Below are positions 17,970 through 27,197 of a stretch of DNA of 64,000 nt, piece after piece (positions within the stretch are counted from its first letter, which is position 1; each line of letters begins with the position of its first letter). Location: the NCBI RefSeq assembly GCF_024436035.1, contig NZ_JANFNG010000002.1, forward strand, positions 372,001 through 436,000, written 5' to 3'. Origin of the DNA: Streptomyces humicola (lineage in GTDB: Bacteria > Actinomycetota > Actinomycetes > Streptomycetales > Streptomycetaceae). Below the pieces are notes generated by a model. It ran no database searches. It saw only the letters and a program-made list of their open reading frames with translations, and had not been told where the DNA came from. Position numbers and translations under genes: made by a program.

Positions 17970-19952
17970 TCAGCGTGAGGTAAGCGCCGGGATGATGCCG
18001 CCTGCCAGGACGGTGCGGCGGCGGCCGTCGGAGAGCCGGTGCCGTACCTCGTACTCCTCGCCCTTGGTGACATTGCGCAACTGAAGCGTGGGGGCGGCAC
18101 CGGGAGCGAGCGCCGCGTGCAGGCCGTCGAGGCGCAGCCGGTCACCGGTGTCGATGCGGTCGTAGTCACCCGGGTGGGCGAACTCCAGGGCGAGGACACC
18201 GAAGTTGGCGAGGTTCTGCCAGTGGATGCGTGCGTAGGACTTCGCGACGACGGCGCGCAGCCCGAGGTAGCGCGGGGTGATCGCGGCGTGTTCGCGGGAG
18301 GAGCCCTGGCCGTAGTTCTCGCCGCCGACGACGAAGTGCCCGCCGCCGTCGCGGGTGCCCGGCTCGGCGGCGTGGCGCGGGTAGGCGGGGTCGATGCGGG
18401 TGAAGGTGAATTCGGCGAGTCTGGGGATGTTGGAGCGGTACGGGAGCGCCTTGGCGCCGGCCGGTGAGATCTCGTCCGTGGAGACGTCGTCCCCGGTCTT
18501 GAGCAGCACGGGGCCTTCGACGACGTCGGGCATCGGGTCGAAGTCGGGAAGCCCGGAGATGTTGGGGCCGCGTTCCAGTTCCGTCCGCGCTGCCTGCTCC
18601 GGCGGGAGGGGCGCTTCGAGCATCGCGGTGTTGACGCTGGCGCGCTGCGGCAGATCGAGCCGTGGGTAGCGGACGTTCTCCTTGTCCGCCCAGTCGCGCG
18701 GGTCGGTGATGACGCCGGTCAGCGCGGAGGCGGTGGCCGTCTCGGGCGAGCACAGCCACACCGCGTCGTCCTCCGTGCCGGAGCGGCCGGGAAAGTTTCG
18801 CGGGAAGGTGCGCAGGGAGTTGCGGCCGACGGCGGGCGCCTGCCCCATGCCGATGCAGCCGAGGCAGCCTGCCTGGTGGATGCGGGCGCCCGCGGCGATC
18901 AGGTCGAAGGTGGCGCCGCACCGGGTGAGGTCCTGCAGGATCTCCCGGGAGGTGGGGTTGACGTCGAAGCTGACGGAGCCGTCGGTCTGACGCCCCTTGA
19001 CCATGGCGGCGGCGATGGCGAAGTCCCGCAGGCCGGGGTTGGCGGAGGAACCGATCACCGCCTGTCCGATCGGCTCGCCCGCGACCTCGCGTACCGGCAC
19101 GACGTTGCCGGGCGAGGTGGGGCGGGCGATGAGCGGTTCGAGCGCGGAGAGGTCGATCTCCTCTTCGAGGTCGTAGACGGCCCCGGGCTCGGCGGTGATC
19201 CGGGTGAAGTCGTCCTCGCGGCCCTCCGCGCGCAGGAACTCCCGCGCCGCGTCGTCGGCGGGGAAGACCGTGGTGGTCGCGCCGAGTTCGGCGCCCATGT
19301 TGGCGATGACGTGCCGGTCCATCGCGGTGAGCGAGCCGAGGCCGGGACCGTGGTATTCGAGGATGCGGCCCACCGCGCCCTTGACGCCGTGACGGCGCAG
19401 CATCTCCAGGACGACGTCCTTGGCGCTGACCCACTGCGGAAGCCGGCCGGTGAGCCGGACGCCCCAGATCTCCGGCATCGTCACGTGCAGCGGCCGTCCC
19501 GCCATGACGAGGGCGACTTCCAGCCCGCCGGTGCCGAGCGCCAGCATGCCCAGCGACCCGGCGGCACAGGTGTGGGAGTCGGAGCCGGCCAGGGTCCTGC
19601 CCGGGATGCCGAAGCGCTGCATGTGGGTGGGGTGGGAGACCCCGTTCCCCGGTTTGGAGTACCAGATGCCGAAACGCCGTGCCGCGGAGCGGAGGAACGC
19701 GTGGTCCTCGGCGTTCCGCTCGTCCGCCTGCAGCAGGTTGTGGTCGACGTACTGGACGCTGGTCTCGGTGCGCACCCGGTCCAGGCCCAGGGCCTCCAGT
19801 TCCTGCATCACCAGCGTGCCGGTGGCGTCCTGGGTGAGGGTCTGGTCGATGCGCAGCCCGATCTCGGTGCCGGGTTCCATCCGGCCTTCGACCAGGTGAT
19901 CTGCGATGAGCCGGTGCGCCACCGTGTCTGCGGAATTGCGTGCGCCGCTCAC
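17970..19952 (-). CDS. Aconitate hydratase, Aquifex-type
   Basis: About 660 residues, shorter than the usual 900-residue AcnA, and of the short aconitase type also seen in Aquifex. The iron-sulfur cysteines are visible in SDSHTC (about 125) and GCLGC (about 362), and GQGSSREHAA in the C-terminal swivel domain supplies active-site residues. It isomerises citrate to isocitrate or a related hydroxy acid. The start is uncertain: the GTG at 19952 fits family N-termini, but an ATG at 20012 is also open. Many streptomycetes carry a second, larger aconitase, so this may be an accessory enzyme. Confidence 0.88.
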   Translation of the reverse strand: MSGARNSADTVAHRLIADHLVEGRMEPGTEIGLRIDQTLTQDATGTLVMQELEALGLDRVRTETSVQYVDHNLLQADERNAEDHAFLRSAARRFGIWYSKPGNGVSHPTHMQRFGIPGRTLAGSDSHTCAAGSLGMLALGTGGLEVALVMAGRPLHVTMPEIWGVRLTGRLPQWVSAKDVVLEMLRRHGVKGAVGRILEYHGPGLGSLTAMDRHVIANMGAELGATTTVFPADDAAREFLRAEGREDDFTRITAEPGAVYDLEEEIDLSALEPLIARPTSPGNVVPVREVAGEPIGQAVIGSSANPGLRDFAIAAAMVKGRQTDGSVSFDVNPTSREILQDLTRCGATFDLIAAGARIHQAGCLGCIGMGQAPAVGRNSLRTFPRNFPGRSGTEDDAVWLCSPETATASALTGVITDPRDWADKENVRYPRLDLPQRASVNTAMLEAPLPPEQAARTELERGPNISGLPDFDPMPDVVEGPVLLKTGDDVSTDEISPAGAKALPYRSNIPRLAEFTFTRIDPAYPRHAAEPGTRDGGGHFVVGGENYGQGSSREHAAITPRYLGLRAVVAKSYARIHWQNLANFGVLALEFAHPGDYDRIDTGDRLRLDGLHAALAPGAAPTLQLRNVTKGEEYEVRHRLSDGRRRTVLAGGIIPALTSR

Positions 19953-20091
19953 GGGTCCTCTGTTCGCTTCTCCGCTCACAACGGTCTGCGTACCCGGTAC
20001 GGGTGACCGCATGCAGGAAGGAGTTGCCCCGTTCGCCCCGGTAGCGGATGGTTGTCAGACAGGGGCAGGGGGTTCCTGCGAGGGGTGAGCC

Positions 20092-21093
20092 ATGGTGACT
20101 GAAGCAGTGCCGGTCTCCGCCCGGACGGCGTCGGAGAGCGACGATCGCGAGGTCGTCATCCGTACCGAGGGGCTGACGAAGATCTATCCGAAGACGGATT
20201 TCAAGGCCGTCGACGGGCTCGATCTGACCGTGTACCACGGCGAGATCTTCGGGCTGCTGGGCCCGAACGGCGCGGGCAAGACCACGACGGTCGGGATGCT
20301 CACCACGCGTGTCGTGCCGACGTCGGGCTCCGCGTACGTCGGCGAGATCGACGTGATCGCACGGCCGACGCTCGCCAAACAGGTGATCGCGGTGGTCAGC
20401 CAGCAGAACACGCTGGACCGGGCGTTGACGGTCCGGGAGAACCTTTACTTCCACGGTCTGCTCTTCGGCATGCCGGCCCGCCAGTCCCGGCGTCACGCCG
20501 ACGAACTGCTGGAGCAATTCCGCCTGTCGAAGTGGGCGAACGCCTCCGTCTTCGCCCTCTCCGGCGGGATGGCGCAGCGCTTGCTCGTCGCGCGTGCGAT
20601 CTTCCACCGCCCGGCCGTGCTCTTCCTCGACGAGCCGACCACCGGCCTGGACCCGCAGAGCCGCCTCGCCTTGTGGGAGATCCTGGAACAGCTCATCGCG
20701 GACGGCCAGACCATCGTGCTGACCACGCACTACATGGAAGAGGCCGACCAGCTGTGCGACCGGGTGGCGATCATCGACCACGGCCGGATCCTCGCCCTGG
20801 ACACACCGGCCGCGCTCAAGCAGAGCGTCGGCGCGGACACCGTCGTCACCGTCACCGCGAGCGGCGATCCCTCGGCGCTCGCCGCACAGCTCGCCGACCA
20901 TGTCGACGGCGTGGTCCGCACCCGGCTGGTCGACGGCGGCGTCGAGCTGCAGGTGAAGGGGAACGAACGGCTGGTGCCGCGGGTGGTGAACGCGGCCGAG
21001 ACCGGCGGATTCAACCTCGTCGACCTGTCGATCTCGGAGTCCACGCTGGAGACGGTCTTCATCGGCCTCACCGGGAAGGAGCTGAGGGACTGA
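20092..21093 (+). CDS. ABC transporter ATP-binding protein (DrrA-like)
   Basis: A 333-residue ATPase with Walker A (LLGPNGAGKTT, about 55-66), signature (LSGGMAQR, about 155), Walker B (LFLDEPTTGLDP, about 177) and the switch histidine in VLTTHYMEEAD. The C-terminal 90 residues form the extra domain seen in DrrA-type drug or antibiotic exporters. It overlaps the permease gene at TGATG, so the two are translationally coupled. Divergent from aconitase. Substrate unknown; a lipophilic compound is typical for the family. Confidence 0.93.
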   Translation: MVTEAVPVSARTASESDDREVVIRTEGLTKIYPKTDFKAVDGLDLTVYHGEIFGLLGPNGAGKTTTVGMLTTRVVPTSGSAYVGEIDVIARPTLAKQVIAVVSQQNTLDRALTVRENLYFHGLLFGMPARQSRRHADELLEQFRLSKWANASVFALSGGMAQRLLVARAIFHRPAVLFLDEPTTGLDPQSRLALWEILEQLIADGQTIVLTTHYMEEADQLCDRVAIIDHGRILALDTPAALKQSVGADTVVTVTASGDPSALAAQLADHVDGVVRTRLVDGGVELQVKGNERLVPRVVNAAETGGFNLVDLSISESTLETVFIGLTGKELRD

Positions 21094-21989
21094 TGGCGGC
21101 ATCCATGGATCCCACGGTGGCAGCCGCTCCCGTCGCGCCTGCCATCGGCATCCGTCCCAGCAGGTCCGCGGCGGCGTCGAGCCGGTCCGCGCTGTCGGCG
21201 CTGATCCGCCGGGACCTGACGGTGCTGCGGAAGAACTTCTGGGAGTTCGTCGGCCGCACGCTCATGCAGCCTTTCCTGCTGGTCTTCGTCTTCCTCTACG
21301 TCTTTCCGACGATCGGTCAGGGCATCGGATCGGGCGGCGGGAAGGCCGGAGAATCCGCCTTCGCCACAGTGCTCGTGCCCGGCGTGGTCTCGATCGCCAT
21401 CATGTTCCAGGGAATTCAGTCGGTGGCGATCCAGATGGCCCAGGAGTTCGGTTACACGCGCGAGATCGAGGACAGGGTGCAGGCGCCGTGCCCGATCTGG
21501 CTGGTGGCTGTGGCACGCGTGCTCTCCGGCGCCACCCAGGGGCTGATCTCGGCAGTCATCGTCTTCCCGATCGCGGCGGTGGTGCACGCACCGGGTGTGC
21601 ACGCGCATCTGACCGTGCACTGGTGGATCGTGGTCACGCTCATCCCGCTGGCGTGCATCGGCATGACCTCGCTGGGTCTGCTGCTCGGCACCACGTTCGA
21701 GCCGCGCAACATCGGGCTGATGTTCGGCTTCGTCGTGCTGCCGCTGGTGTTCCTCGGCGGCACGTACTACCAGTGGACGAAGCTGGGAGCCGTGCATCTC
21801 GGCGGTTTCCACTGGCTGCAGATTCTGGTGCTGCTCAATCCGCTGATCTACATCACGGAGGGGATGCGCGCCGGGTTCACGCAGGCCTCGCACATGCCGC
21901 TCTACATCGTCTATCCGGTCCTTATCGGGTTCACGGTGCTCTTCCTCGGCCTGGGTCTGCGCAACTTCCGGCGCCGCGTCCTCTCCTGA
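21093..21989 (+). CDS. ABC-2 type transporter permease (DrrB-like)
   Basis: A 298-residue permease with a 40-residue Ala/Ser-rich N-terminus and six hydrophobic segments of the ABC-2 family. The ATG overlaps the stop codon of the ATPase gene, with an AGGAGCTGAGGG ribosome-binding stretch inside it. Together the pair should form a homodimeric exporter. The gene is followed after 40 bases by a decayed histidine kinase gene, so a two-component system may once have controlled it. Confidence 0.92.
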   Translation: MAASMDPTVAAAPVAPAIGIRPSRSAAASSRSALSALIRRDLTVLRKNFWEFVGRTLMQPFLLVFVFLYVFPTIGQGIGSGGGKAGESAFATVLVPGVVSIAIMFQGIQSVAIQMAQEFGYTREIEDRVQAPCPIWLVAVARVLSGATQGLISAVIVFPIAAVVHAPGVHAHLTVHWWIVVTLIPLACIGMTSLGLLLGTTFEPRNIGLMFGFVVLPLVFLGGTYYQWTKLGAVHLGGFHWLQILVLLNPLIYITEGMRAGFTQASHMPLYIVYPVLIGFTVLFLGLGLRNFRRRVLS

Positions 21990-22026
21990 CGGCGACGGCA
22001 ACGGCGACGCCAGGACACAGGTCATC

Positions 22027-22625
22027 GGTGGTCGGGACCCTGATCGTCGCCGTCGTCGCCCCGCTCGGCCTCTACCTGCACGCCTGAGACATCGAGCGGG
22101 AGCGCTCGGTCACGGTGGCACTGGAGGCCGAGCGGCTCTTCCTCGCCGGTGAGCTGCACGACTTCCTCGCCCACAACGTCTCGCGATCACCGTGCTGGCG
22201 CGGGCCAGCGGCGTTCTCGCCCTGGACAACCCGCACGTCTCCGCATCGCTGCAGCCCATGGAGGCGGCCCGTGGCGAGGCGATGGCCTCGGCCCGGCGGA
22301 TGGTACGGGTGCTGGGCCAGGAGGGGCCCGCGGAACGGCAGCCGCTCACCGGGCTCGGCGAGACCGAGGAAGTTGGTCGGCGCGTACACGATCCCCGGCG
22401 CACCGAAGACGCCTGTGACGCTCCGTGCCGACCCGCAGTTCTCGGCAGGGCTGGCACCGGATCTCGCCGCTACCGTGTACCCGCATCGTGCGCGAGGCAC
22501 TGGCCAACGTCACCCGGCACAGCACGGACGCCACCACGGTCCCTGCGACGTCCCCTGCTGCTGACCGCTGCGGACTGGCCGCTGCCGACTGGTCGACACT
22601 GACTGGCCTCTGCTGACTGGCCGTG
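22027..22625 (+). pseudogene. Remnant of a NarL-type sensor histidine kinase
   Basis: Pieces of one kinase can be followed through three frames. A membrane helix (GTLIVAVVAPLGLYLHA) runs into a TGA at 22084-22086, and the same frame continues with AERLFLAGELHDFLAHNVS, the histidine-bearing motif of HisKA_3 kinases. A one-base loss then moves the frame to ITVLARASGVLALDNP and on to the next helix. A further shift gives VGAYTIPGAPKTPVTLRAD, and a last one gives RIVREALANVTRHS, the start of the ATPase domain. The rest, with the catalytic N/G boxes, is missing. At least three frameshifts and a stop make it non-functional. Confidence 0.85.
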
Positions 22626-22628
22626 CGG
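22573..22628. repeat. Four imperfect 14-bp tandem repeats
   Basis: Units starting GACTGGCC or GACTGGTC recur at 22573, 22587, 22601 and 22615, exactly 14 bases apart, at the broken end of the histidine kinase remnant and upstream of phosphoketolase. Confidence 0.7.
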
Positions 22629-22712
22629 CCCGGTATCCGGTTGCCGGTGCCTTGAGCCTTCACAAGACTGAGGCATGTGTGCAGCACCCGCGACCGCGGA
22701 AGGCAGGACACC

Positions 22713-25100
22713 ATGCCCGAGGCCACCACAACGACAGCGCCGGCGGACCTCACCGACGACGACCTCGCGGCCCTCGACGCCCACTGGCGGGCCGCCAACT
22801 ACCTCGCCGCGGGCCAGATCTACCTGCTGCGCAATCCGCTGCTCACCGAGCCGCTCACCCGCGACGACATCAAGCCGCGGCTGCTCGGCCACTGGGGCAC
22901 CTCGCCCGGGCTCAACCTGATCTACACCCACCTCGGCCGCGTCATCAGCCGGCGCGACCTGGACGCGCTGTGCATCTGGGGCCCCGGGCACGGCGGCCCG
23001 GCGGTACTCGCAGGGTCGTGGCTGGACGGCAGTTACTCCGAGACGTATCCGGACGTCACCCGGGACGCGGCCGGGATGGAGCGGCTCTTCCGGCAGTTCT
23101 CGTTCCCCGGTGGCGTGCCCAGCCATGTGGCGCCCGAGGTGCCGGGCTCGATCCACGAGGGCGGCGAGCTCGGGTACTCCCTCGCCCACGCCTACGGCGC
23201 CGCGCTCGACAACCCGGGTCTGGTGGTGGCCTGCGTGATCGGCGACGGCGAGGCCGAGACCGGGCCGCTGGCCACGTCGTGGCACGCCAACAAGTTCCTC
23301 GACCCTGTGCACGACGGCGCCGTGCTGCCGATCCTCCACCTCAACGGCTACAAGATCGCCAACCCGACGGTGCTCGCCCGGCTGCCGGAGCACGAACTCG
23401 ACAAGCTGCTGCGCGGATTCGGCCATGAGCCGCTGCACGTGTGCGGAGACGATCCCGCCGAGGTCCACCGTGCTCTCGCCCGCGCCTTCGACCTCGCCCT
23501 GGACCGGATCGACCTCATCCACCGGCTCGCCCGCGAGGAGGGCGTCGAGGACCGTCCGCACTGGCCGATGATTGTGCTGCGCACCCCCAAGGGATGGACA
23601 GGCCCTCACGAGGTGGACGGCGTACCCGTGGAGGGAACCTGGCGCGCTCACCAAGTGCCGCTCCCGAACGTCCGGGAAAATCCTGGCCATCTGCGGCAGT
23701 TGGAGGCATGGCTGCGCTCGTACCGGCCAGAGGAGCTCTTCGACGAGCAGGGCCGTCCGCGCGAGATCGTGCTGCGCCACGTGCCGCAAGGCCGCAGGCG
23801 GCTCGGCGCAACCCCGCGGGCCAATGGCGGGCTGCTGCTGCGCGAGCTTCCCGTACCACCGCTCGAACCGTTCGCCGTCGACGTGGACAAGCCCGGCGCC
23901 ACGCTGCACGAACCGACCCGGGTGCTCGGCGGCCTGCTGGAGCAGGTCATGGCCGCCACCGCCGGGCGGCGCGACTTCCGCATCGTCGGGCCCGACGAGA
24001 CCGCGTCGAACCGTCTGGACGCGGTCTACGGCGCGACGGCGAAGGTGTGGGAGGCCGAGACGCTGCCCACCGACGAGCATCTGGCGCGCGACGGCCGGGT
24101 GATGGAGGTGCTCTCCGAACACCTCTGCCAGGGGTGGCTCGAAGGCTATCTGCTCACCGGCCGGCACGGTCTGTTCTCCTGCTACGAGGCGTTCGTCCAC
24201 ATCGTCGACTCGATGGTCAACCAGCACATCAAGTGGCTCAAGAGCTCCCGCAGGCTGCCCTGGCGGCGCCCGGTCGCCTCGCTCAACTACCTGCTCACCT
24301 CGCACGTCTGGCGCCAGGACCACAACGGCTTCTCCCACCAGGACCCGGGCTTCGTCGACCACGTCCTCAACAAGTCGCCCGAGGTGGTGCGGGTTTACCT
24401 GCCGCCGGACGCCAACACCCTGCTGTCGGTCGCCGATCATGTGCTGCGCAGCCGCGACCACGTCAATGTGGTAGTCGCGGGCAAGCAGCCCTGCTTCGAC
24501 TGGCTGGGCCTGCAGGAGGCGCGCGACCACTGTGCACGTGGCGCCGGCACCTGGGACTGGGCCGGGACGGACAGCGGCGGGCGCGAGCCGGACGTCGTGC
24601 TGGCCTGCGCGGGCGACGTGCCCACGCAGGAGGTGATCGCGGCGGCGTCGCTGCTCCGCAGCCACCTGCCCGAGCTCGCGGTGCGGGTCGTCAACGTCGT
24701 CGACATGGCCCGGCTGCTCCCCGAGCGAGAACATCCGCATGGTATGCCCGACTTCGAGTTCGACGCCCTGTTCACCCGAGACCGGCCGGTCATCTTCGCC
24801 TACCACGGCTACCCGTGGCTCATCCACCGCCTGACCTACCGCCGGGCCGTCCACCCCCATCTGCACGTCCGCGGCTACATGGAGGAAGGCACTACCACGA
24901 CCCCGTTCGACATGGTGGTGCGCAACGACCTCGACCGCTACCGGCTGGTGATGGACGTCATCGACCGCGTACCCGGGCTCGCGGTACGGGCCGCGTCGCT
25001 GCGCCAGTCGATGGCCGACGTCCGCTCCCGGCACCACGCATGGATCCGGGAGCACGGCTCGGACCTGCCGGAGGTCGCGGAGTGGAGCTGGCAGGACTGA
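22713..25100 (+). CDS. xfp: Phosphoketolase (xylulose-5-P / fructose-6-P)
   Basis: A 795-residue thiamine-diphosphate enzyme that splits xylulose 5-phosphate or fructose 6-phosphate with phosphate to give acetyl phosphate and an aldose phosphate. Family signatures are present in order: WGPGHGGPA (about 90), [12 protein letters not shown] (about 148), GDGEAETGP (about 176, ThDP/Mg binding), [17 protein letters not shown] (about 533) and [13 protein letters not shown]. Full length for the family (about 790-820). The ATG at 22713 follows GGAAGGCAGGAC. No acetate kinase or phosphotransacetylase gene is adjacent, so acetyl phosphate use must be handled elsewhere. Confidence 0.95.
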   Translation: MPEATTTTAPADLTDDDLAALDAHWRAANYLAAGQIYLLRNPLLTEPLTRDDIKPRLLGHWGTSPGLNLIYTHLGRVISRRDLDALCIWGPGHGGPAVLAGSWLDGSYSETYPDVTRDAAGMERLFRQFSFPGGVPSHVAPEVPGSIHEGGELGYSLAHAYGAALDNPGLVVACVIGDGEAETGPLATSWHANKFLDPVHDGAVLPILHLNGYKIANPTVLARLPEHELDKLLRGFGHEPLHVCGDDPAEVHRALARAFDLALDRIDLIHRLAREEGVEDRPHWPMIVLRTPKGWTGPHEVDGVPVEGTWRAHQVPLPNVRENPGHLRQLEAWLRSYRPEELFDEQGRPREIVLRHVPQGRRRLGATPRANGGLLLRELPVPPLEPFAVDVDKPGATLHEPTRVLGGLLEQVMAATAGRRDFRIVGPDETASNRLDAVYGATAKVWEAETLPTDEHLARDGRVMEVLSEHLCQGWLEGYLLTGRHGLFSCYEAFVHIVDSMVNQHIKWLKSSRRLPWRRPVASLNYLLTSHVWRQDHNGFSHQDPGFVDHVLNKSPEVVRVYLPPDANTLLSVADHVLRSRDHVNVVVAGKQPCFDWLGLQEARDHCARGAGTWDWAGTDSGGREPDVVLACAGDVPTQEVIAAASLLRSHLPELAVRVVNVVDMARLLPEREHPHGMPDFEFDALFTRDRPVIFAYHGYPWLIHRLTYRRAVHPHLHVRGYMEEGTTTTPFDMVVRNDLDRYRLVMDVIDRVPGLAVRAASLRQSMADVRSRHHAWIREHGSDLPEVAEWSWQD

Positions 25101-25158
25101 ACGCGGCCCAGCGGGGCTCCCGTTCATCCGTGGGCGCTCGTCTTGTCCCGGTGCGGAT

Positions 25159-25197
25159 ACTAATGCGCTTGAGCCATATCAACTAATGCGCATTAGT
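25159..25197. promoter_or_regulatory. Tandem LacI-like operator sites upstream of the sugar-binding gene
   Basis: ACTAATGCGCATTAGT at 25182-25197 is a perfect 16-bp palindrome with a central GCGC-containing core as in LacI-family operators. The sequence ACTAATGCGC also occurs at 25159-25168, giving a partial second site one 23-bp step upstream. Both lie about 90 bases before the substrate-binding protein start, where a repressor would block transcription. No lacI-type gene is in the window. Confidence 0.6.
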
Positions 25198-25284
25198 AGT
25201 CGGCGGGCCATTGACTTCTCACCGGGCCGCAAGGCAGCTTTGCGTCGTTCAATCCTCCAGCTCGTTCAAAGGAGTTCGCCGGCC

Positions 25285-26583
25285 ATGCGCATCACCCGCT
25301 CAGCTGTCGCCCTCACCGTCCCCCTGGCGCTGTCCGCAGCGATGCTGGCCGGCTGCGGGGCGGGAGCCGCAGGCGGCAGCGGGTCGAGCGCCGGGGGCAA
25401 GGCCGAGGGCGCCATCACCTTCCAGACCTGGAACCTGCGCGCCAAGTACCAGAGCTTCTTCAACGGACTGATCACGCAGTTCGAGAAGGAGTACCCCTCC
25501 GTCACCGTCAAGTGGATCGACCAGCCGGCGGACAATTACGCCGAGAAGCTCAGCGCCGACGCCGCCGGCGGCACCCTGCCCGACGTCGTCAACGTCTCCC
25601 CCGACCTGGCCTACCCGCTCGCCAAGGCCGGCCTGCTGATGAACCTCGACACCTCGCAGGCCACGTCCACGTACAAGAGCGAGTACACGCCCGAGGCATG
25701 GCAGGGCAATGAACTGCCGGGCCTGGGCGGCTCGTTCTCCTTCCCGTGGTACCTCAACACCGGCCCGCTCTTCTACAACAAGGCGCTCTTCCAGCAGGCG
25801 GGGCTCGACCCCAACACGCCGCCGCAGACCTACGACCAGCTGTTCGCCGATGCCGAGCGGATGGCGCAGCACTCGGGCGGCAAGATCGCTGCGCTCGCCC
25901 AGGAGCCGACCATCGAGGACTTCGGCCGCTATGGCGTGCCGCTGATGAACTCCAGCGGGACCGCCTTCACCTACAACGACGCCAAGGGCGTTGAGCTGCT
26001 CACCAAGTACAAGCGGCTCTACGACGAGGGCGGGCTCGGCTCGCAGGCGCTGTCGACGACGCCGGACGCCGCCGGCCAGGCGTTCCTGGAGCAGAAGGTC
26101 GCGATGAACCCGGGCAGCGCGCTGGACCTGGACAACTTCAAGACCAACGCGCCCTCCCTGTACAAGAACATCGGGATCACGGACGCGCCCAACAACACCG
26201 GGCACCCGAACATGTACGTGATGGGGCTCGGCGTCAACAACCAGAGCAAGCACAAGGCGGCGGCCATCGCCTTCGCCCACTTCATCACCGACAAGCAGAA
26301 CCAGGAGGCCTTCGCCCACCAGGTCGCGATCTTCCCCTCCACGGCCGGCTCGCTGCAGGAGCCGTACTGGACGAAGGATGACGGCACGGACGAGGGTCGG
26401 GTCCGGGTCGCCTCCGCCGAGATGCTCAAGGGCGCCGTCAACTACACCCCGCCGGTGATGAGCGACCAGATGAAGACCGTCCTGCAGCAGGAGGTCGCCA
26501 AGGCACTGCAGGGCAAGGAGTCCCCGCAGCAGGCGCTCAACAACGCTGTCAACGAGAGCAACCAGCTGCTCAAGCAGGGCTGA
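25285..26583 (+). CDS. ABC transporter sugar-binding lipoprotein
   Basis: The 432-residue protein carries a lipoprotein signal with lipobox LAGC (Cys24), followed by a Gly/Ser linker and a family-1 extracellular solute-binding domain (typical opening AITFQTWNLRAKYQSFFNGL and central GSFSFPWYLNTGPLFYNKALF). It would bind a sugar outside the membrane and deliver it to a two-permease ABC importer. AAAGGAG precedes the ATG, and a LacI-like palindrome lies upstream. The expected permease genes are absent: only an 18-codon stub follows. The importer is therefore probably non-functional unless permeases are supplied in trans. Confidence 0.9.
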   Translation: MRITRSAVALTVPLALSAAMLAGCGAGAAGGSGSSAGGKAEGAITFQTWNLRAKYQSFFNGLITQFEKEYPSVTVKWIDQPADNYAEKLSADAAGGTLPDVVNVSPDLAYPLAKAGLLMNLDTSQATSTYKSEYTPEAWQGNELPGLGGSFSFPWYLNTGPLFYNKALFQQAGLDPNTPPQTYDQLFADAERMAQHSGGKIAALAQEPTIEDFGRYGVPLMNSSGTAFTYNDAKGVELLTKYKRLYDEGGLGSQALSTTPDAAGQAFLEQKVAMNPGSALDLDNFKTNAPSLYKNIGITDAPNNTGHPNMYVMGLGVNNQSKHKAAAIAFAHFITDKQNQEAFAHQVAIFPSTAGSLQEPYWTKDDGTDEGRVRVASAEMLKGAVNYTPPVMSDQMKTVLQQEVAKALQGKESPQQALNNAVNESNQLLKQG

Positions 26584-26647
26584 CGGGCGTCGCCTGCGGG
26601 CAGCGCACGCCCCACTCCCCCTGCCCCTCGCTCCCAAGGAGTGCTTG

Positions 26648-26704
26648 ATGAGCGTGAGCTCACCCTCGCCTGGGACCGGCCCGCGATCACGGATCGTGAT
26701 GTGA
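26648..26704 (+). pseudogene. Truncated start of a sugar ABC permease gene (stub)
   Basis: Sixty-four bases after the binding-protein stop, an ATG with AAGGAG upstream opens a frame rich in Ser, Pro and Arg that ends after 18 codons. This is where the first permease gene of such operons starts, and the composition fits the cytoplasmic N-terminus of a permease, but no hydrophobic helix follows. The likely explanation is a deletion that removed both permease genes. The stub is too short for homology to be certain. Confidence 0.4.
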
Positions 26705-27197
26705 TTGGAATTTCATATTCGCACTTGTCATGTCCGAGTACACCTGGAGCACGCCGGTCAAGTTGGCGACCGACATCTCCGTATCCGAGGTCGGCCCGAA
26801 CGCGCCGAACGACCCGAGCAAGGCGCTGCGGGCCGGGTCGAAGTGCCGGACGTGGCGGTCGACCCGGTGAGTTCGGGCTGACGTGTGATCAGCAGCTGAC
26901 GGTGAGCCATGCAGGGGCAACCCACGGCCGGCGGGCCTCGCGTGGATCACCGTCTTTTTGATTCTTCTGACACTCATTCGGATCGCACCTGTGCGATGGA
27001 ATGCATTGCGACGTGACGTCACCTCGTGACCTGCGCAGACGTGGCGCTCATTGCTGCGGTCGAGCGACAGGAGGCGGTGCGGGGCCGTCCGGCCCCGCTA
27101 TGCGGGATGCCCTGATTGCTCCTTAACTCCTCTTTAGGCCCGGATGAACCGTTTCGTGGGTACCCGCCTACGTCCGCGGCCGCAGGAGGTCATTTCG
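26705..27197. other. Gene-poor stretch with a short ambiguous coding-like segment
   Basis: No complete gene is visible. A frame from the ATG at 26730 to 26870 on the plus strand (opening MSEYTWSTPVKLATDISV) has strong third-position GC bias but no ribosome-binding site. A one-base shift near its end would continue it as VEVPDVAVDPVSSG to a stop at about 26882. The reverse strand shows a similar bias, so the strand is unsure. A short GC hairpin (27079-27098) and an AT-richer promoter-like region upstream of 27198 complete the stretch. Confidence 0.3.

Noticed and set aside
18166-21102. A 978-codon minus-strand open frame across the aconitase and ABC genes
   Set aside because: It runs antisense to the ABC ATPase and out of frame through aconitase, both of which carry full catalytic motifs. 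Long spurious frames are normal at this GC content.
25285-26704. Intact sugar importer operon
   Set aside because: No permease helix is found in any frame up to 27.2 kb, so the operon is incomplete here.
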